A DNA stretch of 64,000 nucleotides. It comes from Pseudoflavitalea rhizosphaerae. GTDB taxonomy: Bacteria > Bacteroidota > Bacteroidia > Chitinophagales > Chitinophagaceae. The notes beneath the pieces are model-generated. The model made no database searches and was not told where the DNA came from. It saw only the letters and a program-made list of their open reading frames with translations. How positions within the stretch are numbered: the stretch's first letter is position 1; the number at the start of each line of letters is the position of its first letter. The stretch covers positions 124,001 to 188,000 of the forward strand of contig NZ_RCSU01000009.1 of NCBI RefSeq assembly GCF_003991355.1, written 5' to 3'. Made by a program: the position numbers and the translations under genes. Shown here in pieces: positions 7,155 through 15,798 of this stretch.

Positions 7155-8807
7155 TTATTTATAGAGCTCCTGGTAATATTCATTGGCCATCCTGCCGGAT
7201 TCAAAACGGAAACGCACATCGCGCATACCGTTGATGGCAACAGACCTCCAGGTATCGTATTGATTATAGTACAAAGGAAGGATCTCCTGCTCCAGCATAT
7301 CATAGATCTTGTTCAGATCATAATCATCCTGTTCCTGTGTATTCATGCGTGCATAATCTCCTTTCGGCACCACAAAACCATTATTGGCATTGTTGATGAA
7401 CTCCGGGATCCAGCCATCATCTGTAGAGAAATTCACGGCGCCGTTCATGGCAGCCGTCATGCCGCTGGTGCCGGACGCTTCGCGGGGCACGCGGGGATTG
7501 TTCAGCCAGCAATCTGCTGCCTGCTTCAGCCTCTTCGATAATGTAAGTTCATAACCCGTCAGCACCGCCACATTGCTGTATTTTTTGCTGAGGTTCACCA
7601 GGTTGTTGAATTCATTGATGGCGGGATAGTCCATCGGGTAAGGCTTTCCGGCCCAGATGATCTGAACAGGATATTGTTTGCTGGATAATAATTTCTCGAA
7701 TCTTTCCTTATTGCGTGTAAGGAAATCAGCGCGCTTGTAACCTGCAAACCTCCTTGCCCATACGATAGTGAACACATCAGGTTTGAAGAGCTTACCGGTC
7801 TGATCCGCCACGATCTCGAATGACCTGTGTTTAAGATAACGTTTACGATCATCCCAGCCGGCATCATTGTTCTCTTCCATAAAACGGTACAGCTGCTTGT
7901 CGGCCCAGTAGCGCCAGTTCTGTGCGTTGGTGATGGAGATGATCGGGCAAACACCGGGATACTTGCCCCACATCAGCCGGCTTACCACGCCATGCAGTTG
8001 CGATACGCCATTGGCAAGATGCGCAAAGCGCAATGCCACCAGCGAGTGATTGAACTGGTCATCCCCGATGCCGGTGAGCTTGCGCACTTCATCCAGTCCC
8101 AGGCCGCAGAAATAACTCATCTTCTGACACAGATAGATATCATGCTTTTCGTTTCCGGCTTCTTCAGGCGTGTGCGTGGTAAACACCAGGCGCTTTTTGA
8201 TGTCTTCCACATTGCCGAATTTCTTATAGAGATAGAACACAGAAGAAACGCCATGCGCTTCATTCAGGTGGTACCTGTCAGGATTGAAATTAAGTTCGTC
8301 CACCAGCTTGGCGCCACCAACACCCAGGAGGATGAACTGCGCAACCTTGGTTGCTACATTGGCATCATACAACCGATGCGTGATGGTTTGTGAAACATAA
8401 TCGTTCTCCGGCACGTCCGTACTGAGCAGGAAGAGCGGAGCAGTGCCGAATGTTTCAGGATTGAGATACCAGACCTTTACCCATACCGGGTGATCGTGAA
8501 TGATGATCTGGAACTGGATCCCGGTATCTTCCAGGAAACTGTAATGCTTCTCCATCCAGGTCACCTGCAAGGTTTCATCCTGGTTGCGCGCCTGATCATA
8601 GTAACCGTATTTCCAGAGAATGCCGATACCGATCATATTCTGACGAAGCTCATATGCACTCCTTAGATGGGAACCGCTTAAAAATCCCAGCCCACCACTG
8701 TAAATCTTCAATGGCTGGTGAACGGCAAACTCCATGGAGAAGTAAGCCACTTTGGTTTTGTAAGATTCGTTGATGGGGTACGGAACATTATAGTTGGTAA
8801 AGCTCAT
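7155..8807 (-). CDS. Alpha-glucan phosphorylase-family (GT35) protein lacking the PLP lysine
   Basis: 550 residues, the short form of the alpha-glucan phosphorylase family. The N-terminal KVAYFSMEFAVH and IYSGGLGFLSGSHL (19-50) and the central FTTHTPEEAGNEKHD match it, as does VWARRFAGYKR. Family members release glucose-1-phosphate from glycogen or maltodextrin using PLP bound to a lysine in a G-T-S-G-x-K-A segment. Here that segment reads EASGTSGMTAAMNG, with Thr451 (codon ACG) where lysine is expected. Either this branch uses another mechanism or it is not a phosphorylase. The frame is intact. No glycogen-metabolism genes lie next to it. Confidence 0.85.
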   Translation of the reverse strand: MSFTNYNVPYPINESYKTKVAYFSMEFAVHQPLKIYSGGLGFLSGSHLRSAYELRQNMIGIGILWKYGYYDQARNQDETLQVTWMEKHYSFLEDTGIQFQIIIHDHPVWVKVWYLNPETFGTAPLFLLSTDVPENDYVSQTITHRLYDANVATKVAQFILLGVGGAKLVDELNFNPDRYHLNEAHGVSSVFYLYKKFGNVEDIKKRLVFTTHTPEEAGNEKHDIYLCQKMSYFCGLGLDEVRKLTGIGDDQFNHSLVALRFAHLANGVSQLHGVVSRLMWGKYPGVCPIISITNAQNWRYWADKQLYRFMEENNDAGWDDRKRYLKHRSFEIVADQTGKLFKPDVFTIVWARRFAGYKRADFLTRNKERFEKLLSSKQYPVQIIWAGKPYPMDYPAINEFNNLVNLSKKYSNVAVLTGYELTLSKRLKQAADCWLNNPRVPREASGTSGMTAAMNGAVNFSTDDGWIPEFINNANNGFVVPKGDYARMNTQEQDDYDLNKIYDMLEQEILPLYYNQYDTWRSVAINGMRDVRFRFESGRMANEYYQELYK

Positions 8808-8906
8808 AGTTTCGTTTGCTTGTTGAATTCAAATATGTGTACCAAATACACAAACGGCTGCAATATACTGCTTATTCCATAAAATTATAATACCGCGGGG
8901 ATCATT

Positions 8907-9875
8907 CTACTTTTTCTTTCCGGCGGTTTCTGAAGATTTGGGGGCTTTCTTTCTGGTGTAGCTGCCTTCAAAGAAGCATTTGATATCGCGCCAGGAGCCG
9001 CAGCCGCCGGTTTCTTTCATGGTAACGGTATTGCCTTTGAAACTGAATTGCAGTTCGCAGGGATTGCCGCTTTCGTGGTACACAGCGAGTGTATTGTTCA
9101 CCAGTTTGGCCACACCTTTCAGCTCCCCCTTGCACTCGCCGTTATTTTTTTCGAAGTGTACAAAGAAGCTTAGCTCATTTGGCCGCTTGCTGTCGCGGAA
9201 AGAAATGAAGTTCTTTTTGTTCTGCACATAATCACCGGTGAGCTTATGTTTGGTGCTGAAAGTATCGATGGGATTGATCACGTTCTCGATGATCTCCTCG
9301 TTGGGTTCGGTCATAAGCAGCGTGAATTCATTGGCGGCGCTGTTGTAGAAATATACATTGCGTTTGAAGGTGGAGATCATCCCACCCTGCCTGCGTTCCC
9401 TGTATGTAATGATCTGGTATTTCTTATCCAGTAATCCGTAAGCGCTGGTTGAATTATCGAATCCGTCTTTCACCAGCGGCATAGCATTGAGGTATTTGTT
9501 ATCGTCGCTGAAGCATACCAGGTAGCAGACGCGTTTGTTGCCTGCTGCTGCCTTCACGAAGAGATAGGTTTCCTTTCCTTTTTCTTTCACCCTTGCTTCA
9601 GAATAGAGTTTAAGCGTGGAGAGATTAGTAAAATCTTTTTTAAGGATACTGTCGGGAATGAACTGTTGGAAGATCTTCATCCCGATGAGAAAGCTGTCTT
9701 TGGATTTTTTTACCAGTGAGGTGTCATCCATCCTGAAAGGCAGTGCAGTTTCGGGGAAGAATTCTATGAAGTCCCCTATTTCCACTTTATCACCATCTTT
9801 CAGCGAGGTCTTTTTGTTTTTGCACGCCACTGCAAGCAGCAGCAATACAGGCAAAAAGAAGAGAAATTTTTTCAT
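8907..9875 (-). CDS. Lipoprotein of unknown function
   Basis: 322 residues with a lipobox (LAVAC, Cys18) after a hydrophobic signal, so it is membrane-anchored and periplasmic. The mature part starts KNKKTSLKDGDKVEIGDFIEFFP and is mixed alpha/beta; the last 80 residues contain three cysteines (GNPCELQF, GGCGSW, IKCFFEGSY) that could form disulfides. The C-terminus is Lys-rich (KKAPKSSETAGKKK). I do not recognise the family. A promoter with both boxes lies just upstream, so it is probably monocistronic. It is divergent from the DtxR-type regulator gene. Confidence 0.7.
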   Translation of the reverse strand: MKKFLFFLPVLLLLAVACKNKKTSLKDGDKVEIGDFIEFFPETALPFRMDDTSLVKKSKDSFLIGMKIFQQFIPDSILKKDFTNLSTLKLYSEARVKEKGKETYLFVKAAAGNKRVCYLVCFSDDNKYLNAMPLVKDGFDNSTSAYGLLDKKYQIITYRERRQGGMISTFKRNVYFYNSAANEFTLLMTEPNEEIIENVINPIDTFSTKHKLTGDYVQNKKNFISFRDSKRPNELSFFVHFEKNNGECKGELKGVAKLVNNTLAVYHESGNPCELQFSFKGNTVTMKETGGCGSWRDIKCFFEGSYTRKKAPKSSETAGKKK

Positions 9876-9899
9876 ATACCGGTATTGGTGTTGATGCGT

Positions 9900-9931
9900 T
9901 AAAAGTAGGCATTCAGCAGCACTCCCAGAAA
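9900..9931 (-). promoter_or_regulatory. Promoter of the 322-residue lipoprotein gene
   Basis: On the minus strand, TTTC (9931-9928), a 20-nt spacer and TACTTTTA (9907-9900) fit the Bacteroidota TTTG-N19/20-TAnnTTTG pattern with one mismatch in each box. The ATG follows about 25 nt later. Confidence 0.5.
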
Positions 9932-10056
9932 AGTTATTTGATTGTTAGGAATTCTTTTTTAGATTTGTCTAAATTTAATTTTAGAGACGCGTAGCCGGAA
10001 GTATGAACAGGGAGTGGTAGATGGATTGGAGAGTGGCGGAAGATTGGAGAGTGGCT

Positions 10057-10160
10057 GTCGCTCGCGTCCCCGCGAGTGACTTCTGTTTGTTCGCCTCCGG
10101 CGAACACTGTGTCGCCGGAGGCGACGGAATACAAGTCACTCGCCAGAGGCGAGCGACTGG
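10057..10160 (-). repeat. Palindromic four-hairpin repeat, copy C (inverted, with compensatory change)
   Basis: Same order as copy B: outer hairpin, GTTCGCC-TCC-GGCGAAC, GTCGCC-GGA-GGCGAC, outer hairpin. Its first hairpin reads GTCGCTCGCG-TCCC-CGCGAGTGAC: the last base pair of the stem is swapped from C-G to G-C relative to the other copies, so pairing is kept. The element ends 22 bp before the ATG of the DtxR-type regulator gene and so lies in its leader or promoter region. Confidence 0.88.
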
Positions 10161-10182
10161 CAGCAGCGAAACGAAATAATGT

Positions 10183-10848
10183 ATGCAACAATATTCAAGC
10201 AGTAAGGAAAATTATTTAAAGGCCATCTTCCATCTCCAGAAAAGCGATGGCGTGGTTACCACAAACGATGTAGCCAATGAACTGCAGACCCGTCCGGCTT
10301 CAGTTACAGACATGCTCAAAAAACTGAAGGCGCAGAAGCTTCTCATCTATGAACGTTACAAGGGTTTCAAGTTAAGCCAGGAGGGAAGGAAAGTGGCGCT
10401 GCAGATCATCCGCAAGCATCGTCTCTGGGAATATTTCCTGGTGGAGAAACTGAACTTCGGCTGGGATGAAGTGCATGAGATTGCAGAAGAGCTGGAACAT
10501 ATCAGCAGCAAAAAACTGATAGACCGTTTGGATGAATTCCTCGGTTTTCCCAAAACAGATCCGCATGGCGATCCGATCCCAGACAGCCAGGGAAGGTTCA
10601 CCCTAATCAGGCAGGTAGACCTGCTGCATCTCCCTGTGAACAAGACAGGAGAAGTGAGCGGTATCGGAGATCAGAGCCCGGAAATGCTGGAGCTCCTCAA
10701 ACACAAACAGATCGGCCTCGGCACTAAGATAGAAGTGAAGAAGGTATTTGCCTTCGACAATTCACTGGAATTGAAAATCAGAAATCAGACCATCGTCACC
10801 GTAAGTGAACACGTGGCCAAAAACGTATTTGTGAAATATGATGAATAA
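10183..10848 (+). CDS. DtxR/MntR-family metal-dependent transcriptional regulator
   Basis: 221 residues. An N-terminal winged helix (about 1-65: SSSKENYLKAIFHLQ, then DVANELQTRPASVTDMLKKL as the recognition helices) is followed by the dimerisation and metal-binding domain (KHRLWEYFLVEKLNFGWDEVHEIAEELEHI, about 80-110) and a C-terminal SH3/FeoA-like domain (about 145-221). Such proteins bind Mn2+ or Fe2+ and repress uptake genes. Its last 11 bases overlap the start of the Nramp transporter gene, so the two are translationally coupled and the regulator very likely senses the transported metal. The pair is the usual mntR-mntH arrangement, though iron cannot be excluded. Confidence 0.92.
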   Translation: MQQYSSSKENYLKAIFHLQKSDGVVTTNDVANELQTRPASVTDMLKKLKAQKLLIYERYKGFKLSQEGRKVALQIIRKHRLWEYFLVEKLNFGWDEVHEIAEELEHISSKKLIDRLDEFLGFPKTDPHGDPIPDSQGRFTLIRQVDLLHLPVNKTGEVSGIGDQSPEMLELLKHKQIGLGTKIEVKKVFAFDNSLELKIRNQTIVTVSEHVAKNVFVKYDE

Positions 10849-12727
10849 GCACCACCCGCCAGACAGGTCGCTCAGTGAAGTACATGCTTCCGTAGATGTA
10901 TCCAAACATAACAACCGCTGGAAAAAGGTCCTTTCCTTTTTCGGGCCGGCCTATCTTGTAAGTGTTGGGTATATGGACCCGGGCAACTGGGCCACGGATC
11001 TTGCAGGTGGCTCAAAATTCGGTTATGCCCTGCTGTGGGTACTGCTGATGAGCAATATCATGGCATTACTGTTGCAAAGCCTCTCCGCCCGCCTCGGCAT
11101 TGTTCGTGGCCGCGACCTGGCCCAGGCTAACCGGGAGACCTACCCGAAAGGAGTCAACTTCGTTCTTTATGTTCTTGCAGAAATTGCCATTGCCGCCACA
11201 GACCTGGCCGAAGTGCTGGGTATGGCCATCGGTATACATCTTCTCACCGGCCTTCCACTGATCTGGGGCGTGGCTATCACTGTTTTCGATACTTTATTAT
11301 TATTGTTGTTACAGAGACTGGGCATCCGCAAGATGGAGGCCTTCATCATCGGCCTGGTGGCCGTGGTGGCAGTGTCTTTCCTGGTCCAGATCATCATGGC
11401 GGAGCCCGTAGCTTCTGAAGTGGTGAAAGGTTTCGTTCCAACTTTCCCGAATGATGAAGCGCTGTACATTGCCATCGGTATCATCGGAGCCACCGTGATG
11501 CCGCATAACCTTTACCTGCATTCAGCGCTGGTGCAAACCCGTAAGATCAGCAAAACTTCACCCGGCATCAAACAGGCATTGAAATGGAGTTTCGTGGATT
11601 CCGCCGTGGCGCTGAACGTGGCTTTCCTGGTGAATGCCGCCATCCTGGTCCTGGCTGCTGCCGTCTTTTTCAAGAATGGACTGGGCGTGGCCGAGATCGG
11701 CGAAGCGCACCAGTTGCTGGAAGGTATGCTTGGATCAAAACTCGCTCCAGTTTTGTTTGCCGTGGCATTGATTGCAGCCGGACAAAGCTCCACTATCACC
11801 GGTACCCTCGCGGGTCAGATCGTGATGGAAGGTTACCTGCGTTTGCGGATCAATCCCTGGATGCGCAGGCTGCTTACAAGACTGCTGGCCATCATCCCGG
11901 CCATCATCGTGATCGGATTGTTCGGCGATAAGGAAGTGGACAGCCTCCTCATCTTCAGCCAGGTTGTATTGAGTATGCAACTGGGCTTTGCCGTTATACC
12001 ACTGATACATTTTGTGAGCGATAAGAAAACGATGGGAGAATTCGCTATCAAGCCCATTGTAAAATTTGCCGCATGGCTGATCGCTTCTGTATTGGTTTAC
12101 CTCAATATCAAGATGGTGCTCAGCCAGACCACTGATTTCTTTGGTGAATCCGGCAGTCTCCTCTGGAAAACGGTGATCATTGCAGGCGGCGTGTTCTTTC
12201 TGGCATTGCTTGTATATATCACATTCTATCCATTGTTTGCAAGAAGAAAGGCTGCCAGCTCCATCGAGATGCACCCGGAACTCGCAGGACTGCAGCAACT
12301 GGATACCCCATCGTACAAAAAAATTGCCGTGGCGCTGGAATTCGGGGAGCACGACAGCCAGTTGATCGCTCACGCCATCGGGCAGGGCAAAACAGATTCG
12401 GCATACATCCTCATACATGTAGTGGAAAGTCCATCTGCACATATGCTCGGCCTGGAAAGCGATGATTTTGAAACGCGCAATGATGAACAGCGTTTACACT
12501 TCTACGTGCAGCAGCTACAGGAAAAAGGATTCAATGCTTCAGGGCATCTTGGTTTCCGCAACAGGAGCAAGGAGATCGCCAGGCTGGTGAAGGACCAGCA
12601 GGCAGACCTGCTGGTAATCGGCGCACACCGGCATCGCGGATTGAAAGACTGGTTGTATGGAGAAACCATCAATTCGGTGCGGCACGAGATCAATATTCCT
12701 GTGCTGGTGGTGAACGTAGGAAGCTAA
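10838..12727 (+). CDS. mntH: Nramp-family divalent metal transporter fused to a UspA domain
   Basis: 629 residues. Residues about 30-470 form the Nramp transporter: the first unwound helix has the metal-binding DPGNW motif (near 47), the sixth has MPHNLYLHS. About 11-12 membrane segments are visible. Proton-coupled uptake of Mn2+ (or Fe2+) across the inner membrane is expected. The C-terminal 130 residues (about 495-627) are a universal-stress-protein domain with VIGAHRHRGLKDWLYG and a following T, the nucleotide-binding pattern. Such Nramp-UspA fusions are longer than the usual 410-residue MntH. ATG 10838 or 10841 may be used. The stop overlaps that of the convergent Crp-type gene. Confidence 0.92.
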   Translation: MMNKHHPPDRSLSEVHASVDVSKHNNRWKKVLSFFGPAYLVSVGYMDPGNWATDLAGGSKFGYALLWVLLMSNIMALLLQSLSARLGIVRGRDLAQANRETYPKGVNFVLYVLAEIAIAATDLAEVLGMAIGIHLLTGLPLIWGVAITVFDTLLLLLLQRLGIRKMEAFIIGLVAVVAVSFLVQIIMAEPVASEVVKGFVPTFPNDEALYIAIGIIGATVMPHNLYLHSALVQTRKISKTSPGIKQALKWSFVDSAVALNVAFLVNAAILVLAAAVFFKNGLGVAEIGEAHQLLEGMLGSKLAPVLFAVALIAAGQSSTITGTLAGQIVMEGYLRLRINPWMRRLLTRLLAIIPAIIVIGLFGDKEVDSLLIFSQVVLSMQLGFAVIPLIHFVSDKKTMGEFAIKPIVKFAAWLIASVLVYLNIKMVLSQTTDFFGESGSLLWKTVIIAGGVFFLALLVYITFYPLFARRKAASSIEMHPELAGLQQLDTPSYKKIAVALEFGEHDSQLIAHAIGQGKTDSAYILIHVVESPSAHMLGLESDDFETRNDEQRLHFYVQQLQEKGFNASGHLGFRNRSKEIARLVKDQQADLLVIGAHRHRGLKDWLYGETINSVRHEINIPVLVVNVGS

Positions 12728-13365
12728 CTGAATTTGTCTTTCACTGATCGTTTGAGCCTGCTCAGGGTTTCAGGCTTCATATTGAGATAGGATGCCAGTA
12801 CATTCATCGGCACGCGCCGCATCATCTGCGGATGGTTTGTTCTGTAATCGAGGAATCGCTGGCGGGCGGATTTCATTCTCACATTGTATTGCCTTTTTTC
12901 CCTGGCGCCAGCCAGTTCTATCACCAGCAACCTGCCGATGTTTTCGGCCCAGGGGAAACTCAGCATGATGGTTTCCAGTTTGCGGTGCTCGATGCGTACC
13001 AGGATGGTCTGCTCTACTGCCTGTACGCTCAGCTCCGATGGCCTCCTGGTATTGAAGCTCACTTCAGACTGAATGAAATGCCCTTCTGTGGCCAATTGCA
13101 GCGTCACCTCCCTTTTCTTGGGAAGCGAAATGTATTTGCGTGCCATTCCTTTCACTACGATATTGAGGTAATTATCGATCTCGCCTGCGAACAGGATCAT
13201 CTCTTTTTTTTCGTACAATTTGATCTCCAGGAATGGAAGGAGCTGCAATAGTTCATCCTTACGTAATTGCGTATAGCGGTGCACGTAAGTGAACAGCGGG
13301 TCTAAATAATTTCTTACATCGATGGATCGGGACATAGGAACGACATTATTTTCCGTGAATAGCAT
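12724..13365 (-). CDS. Crp/Fnr-family transcriptional regulator (first of a tandem pair)
   Basis: 213 residues, or 203 from the inner ATG at 13335. An N-terminal cyclic-nucleotide-binding beta-roll (about 40-130: LPFLEIKLYEKKEMILFAGE, YLNIVVKGMARKYI) leads to a short C-terminal HTH (about 170-205: VPMNVLASYLNMKPETLSRLKR). The Arg and Glu that bind cAMP in Crp are not obvious, as in many Bacteroidota members, so the ligand is unknown. The gene lies downstream of a paralogue on the same strand and overlaps it by 20 bp if the longer start is used. Its TAG stop shares two bases with the TAA of mntH. Confidence 0.88.
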   Translation of the reverse strand: MLFTENNVVPMSRSIDVRNYLDPLFTYVHRYTQLRKDELLQLLPFLEIKLYEKKEMILFAGEIDNYLNIVVKGMARKYISLPKKREVTLQLATEGHFIQSEVSFNTRRPSELSVQAVEQTILVRIEHRKLETIMLSFPWAENIGRLLVIELAGAREKRQYNVRMKSARQRFLDYRTNHPQMMRRVPMNVLASYLNMKPETLSRLKRSVKDKFS

Positions 13366-13984
13366 TCACTTTTCTTTCCAGTTGCGTTTTAAGGCGGCTG
13401 TAAGTTTCAGGTTCAATGTCGAGGTAAGATGCCTGGTATTTATGTGGTACCCTGAGGAACAGTTCCGGATTGTTCTTGATGAACATCAGGAACCTTTCGC
13501 GGATGGAGTAGCGCAGGTGATTGAGCTCCCAGTGTTCCTGCTGCAGGACCTGTTCAGAAAGGATGAGTCGGGCCATACGGTTTATGCGGTTTGAATAGGG
13601 AAATAGTTGCTCGAGTTTATTTTTTGGCAGCGCCAGGGTAACGGTAGGTTCCAGTGTTTCCAGTTGGCAGAGGGAAGGGTTTCCTGAAAAAAAGGACACG
13701 AAGGAACTCACCACTTCACCTTCACGGGCAAAGTGAATGGTTACATCCCTGATGGGATCGCGGAAGTACTGACGCACCAGTCCCTTTACGATGAAATGCA
13801 GGTATAGCTCTTTATCGCCTGCCTTCACCAGGTCCGACCTGCGCCTGTATTGCCGTAACACCATGATATGGGCCAGAGAAGTGATATCTCCTGTACTGAG
13901 CTGGAGTGAGCGGCCGGTATATTCCTGTAACCGGTCTGCATATGCCAGCAATAAGGCCATCTTATCTTCCGTAGTATGCTCCAT
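13346..13984 (-). CDS. Crp/Fnr-family transcriptional regulator (second of a tandem pair)
   Basis: 212 residues. It has the same plan as its neighbour: a cNMP-binding beta-roll (about 35-125, LVKAGDKELYLHFIVKGLVRQYF) and a C-terminal HTH (VPHKYQASYLDIEPETYSRLKTQLERK, about 178-205). The two proteins are clearly related in the HTH (PETLSRLK versus PETYSRLK) but diverged elsewhere, so this is an old tandem duplication. The genes form an operon with this one first. Targets cannot be read from sequence. The upstream 200 bp is shared with the divergent isocitrate dehydrogenase gene. Confidence 0.88.
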   Translation of the reverse strand: MEHTTEDKMALLLAYADRLQEYTGRSLQLSTGDITSLAHIMVLRQYRRRSDLVKAGDKELYLHFIVKGLVRQYFRDPIRDVTIHFAREGEVVSSFVSFFSGNPSLCQLETLEPTVTLALPKNKLEQLFPYSNRINRMARLILSEQVLQQEHWELNHLRYSIRERFLMFIKNNPELFLRVPHKYQASYLDIEPETYSRLKTQLERKVNAIHGK

Positions 13985-14122
13985 GTCCAGAAGTAAAAAT
14001 AGTTCTGTTTTTAATAGAAACCATTCATATCGTCCTTTGTACTATTCATCATTAAAAAAAACGTGTAATTCAATCGAACGTACCGTCCTTTAACAGATTA
14101 ATTTTTTGAATATGGGACTGGC

Positions 14123-14154
14123 TTTGCTCAATTAGCCCAATTGGCGTAGATTCG
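14123..14154 (+). promoter_or_regulatory. Promoter of isocitrate dehydrogenase
   Basis: TTTG (14123-14126), a 20-nt spacer and TAGATTCG (14147-14154) fit the Bacteroidota promoter pattern with one mismatch in the -7 box. The ATG follows 30 nt later. The -7 region (TA-GATTCGCA) resembles that of aconitase (TA-AATTCGCA). Confidence 0.55.
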
Positions 14155-14184
14155 CAAACTTAACTGAGCTTAAAATCACAAGAC

Positions 14185-15420
14185 ATGGCCAAAAAAATCA
14201 AAGTAGCTAATCCGGTTGTTGAATTGGATGGTGACGAAATGACCCGGATCATCTGGAAGTTCATCAAGGAGAAACTGATCCTCCCCTATGTGGATGTAGA
14301 CATCAGGTATTACGACCTCGGCGTCGAGTACAGGGACCAGACCAATGACCAGGTGACCATCGACGCAGCGAATGCCATCAGGGAATTCGGCGTGGGTATC
14401 AAATGTGCCACCATCACCCCGGACGAAGCAAGGGTGAAAGAATTCAACCTGAAACAAATGTGGAAGAGCCCTAACGGCACTATCCGCAATATCCTCGACG
14501 GAACTGTATTCCGCGAGCCCATCGTAATCAAAAATATTCCGAGACTGGTTAGCAACTGGACTGCCCCCATCATTGTAGGCCGTCATGCTTTCGGCGACCA
14601 GTACCGCGCTACCGATACCGTGATCAAAGGAAAAGGTAAACTCACCATGACCTTCACTCCGGAAGATGGCGGCGAGCCACAGACCTTCGAAGTGTACAAC
14701 TTCAAAGGCGATGGCGTTGCTCTCTCCATGTACAACACAGACGAGAGCATCAAAGGTTTTGCTCGCAGCTGCTTCAACATGGCGCTCAGCAAAAAATGGC
14801 CGCTCTACCTCAGCACTAAGAACACCATCCTCAAAAAATACGATGGCCGTTTCAAAGATATTTTTGAAGACATCTATCAGAACGAATTCAAAAAGGCATT
14901 CCAGGATGCAGGCATCGTGTACGAACACCGCCTTATTGACGACATGGTGGCTTCCGCCCTCAAATGGAATGGCAATTTCGTCTGGGCCTGTAAGAACTAT
15001 GATGGCGACGTACAATCAGACAGCGTAGCGCAGGGCTTCGGTTCGCTCGGTCTCATGACTTCTGTTCTGGTTACTCCAGACGGAAAGACCATGGAAGCAG
15101 AAGCTGCGCACGGCACCGTTACCCGTCACTTCCGTGATCACCAGGCAGGAAAACCAACCAGCACCAACCCCATCGCATCTATCTTTGCATGGACAAGAGG
15201 TCTGGCCTTCCGCGGCAAACTGGATAATAACCAGGAGCTGATCGATTTCGCCAACGCACTCGAAGCCGTTTGTATCGAAGTTGTGGAAGAAGGTAAAATG
15301 ACCAAGGACCTCGCAGTATGTATCCATGGCAATAAGGTAAATCACGGAGAACATTACCTGTACACTGAAGAGTTCCTGGATGCTATCGACAGCAAACTGA
15401 AACAAAAGATGGGAATGTAA
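14185..15420 (+). CDS. icd: NADP-dependent isocitrate dehydrogenase, eukaryotic-type
   Basis: 411 residues, the length of the homodimeric type II (eukaryotic-like) NADP enzymes. It oxidises isocitrate to 2-oxoglutarate with CO2 release and NADPH production in the TCA cycle. N-terminal [14 protein letters not shown], then KSPNGTIRN (substrate-binding Ser/Asn/Arg), [21 protein letters not shown] (catalytic and metal-binding Asp), [21 protein letters not shown] and [11 protein letters not shown] (NADP site) are all present. It has its own promoter and ends at a strong terminator. Aconitase, the preceding enzyme of the cycle, is at 31.6 kb, not adjacent. Confidence 0.97.
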   Translation: MAKKIKVANPVVELDGDEMTRIIWKFIKEKLILPYVDVDIRYYDLGVEYRDQTNDQVTIDAANAIREFGVGIKCATITPDEARVKEFNLKQMWKSPNGTIRNILDGTVFREPIVIKNIPRLVSNWTAPIIVGRHAFGDQYRATDTVIKGKGKLTMTFTPEDGGEPQTFEVYNFKGDGVALSMYNTDESIKGFARSCFNMALSKKWPLYLSTKNTILKKYDGRFKDIFEDIYQNEFKKAFQDAGIVYEHRLIDDMVASALKWNGNFVWACKNYDGDVQSDSVAQGFGSLGLMTSVLVTPDGKTMEAEAAHGTVTRHFRDHQAGKPTSTNPIASIFAWTRGLAFRGKLDNNQELIDFANALEAVCIEVVEEGKMTKDLAVCIHGNKVNHGEHYLYTEEFLDAIDSKLKQKMGM

Positions 15421-15446
15421 TCTTTCCTTTCTCAGCTCATACAAAG

Positions 15447-15478
15447 AAAAGCCCCGGACCACTCCGGGGCTTTCTTGT
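15447..15478 (+). terminator. Terminator of isocitrate dehydrogenase
   Basis: Stem GCCCCGGA (15451-15458) / TCCGGGGC (15463-15470) with a 4-nt loop, extended by AAA/TTT and followed by TTTCTTGTTT. It lies 30 bp after the icd stop. Confidence 0.9.
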
Positions 15479-15508
15479 TTTATGTAAAAATGATATTACC
15501 TTACCAGC

Positions 15509-15781
15509 ATGTTACAGACCTATTCCATCAAAGTGACAGGCAAAGTGCAGGGCGTCTTCTACCGGCAAAGCACAAAGGAAAAAGCGACTGCGCTGGGCAT
15601 TACCGGTTATGTGAAGAACAATCCGGATGGAAGCGTGCAGATCATGGCATCTGGTACAACGGCACAGCTGCTGCAATTGGTGGTTTGGTGCAAACAGGGG
15701 CCGGTGCGGGCCATTGTGGAGGAAGTACAGGTAGAAACGATGCCGCCTGCTGTATTTATGGGATTCAGGATAGAGCGATAA
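15509..15781 (+). CDS. acyP: Acylphosphatase
   Basis: 90 residues, normal for the family. It hydrolyses acyl phosphates such as 1,3-bisphosphoglycerate or carbamoyl phosphate in the cytoplasm. The phosphate-binding loop GKVQGVFYRQST (11-22) holds the catalytic Arg19, and GYVKNNPDGSV (33-43) holds the catalytic Asn37. The C-terminal half is slightly degenerate but intact. The gene stands alone between the icd terminator and the convergent T9SS protein, only 17 bp from that gene's stop. Confidence 0.93.
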   Translation: MLQTYSIKVTGKVQGVFYRQSTKEKATALGITGYVKNNPDGSVQIMASGTTAQLLQLVVWCKQGPVRAIVEEVQVETMPPAVFMGFRIER

Positions 15782-15798
15782 AAAAAAAGACCATCACT

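Larger units (their letters stand above)
9876..10182. other. Divergent intergenic region (307 bp)
   Basis: This gap lies between the starts of the lipoprotein gene (minus) and the DtxR-type regulator gene (plus). It holds the lipoprotein promoter at 9900-9931 and palindromic repeat copy C at 10057-10160. An 85-codon minus-strand frame across it is not convincing as a gene because its first part is just the repeat. No clear -7 box for the plus-strand gene was found. Confidence 0.7.

Noticed and set aside
12724-13984. Possible frameshifted single long Crp gene
   Set aside because: Each of the two frames has a complete beta-roll and HTH and its own ATG, so they are two genes, not one broken gene.
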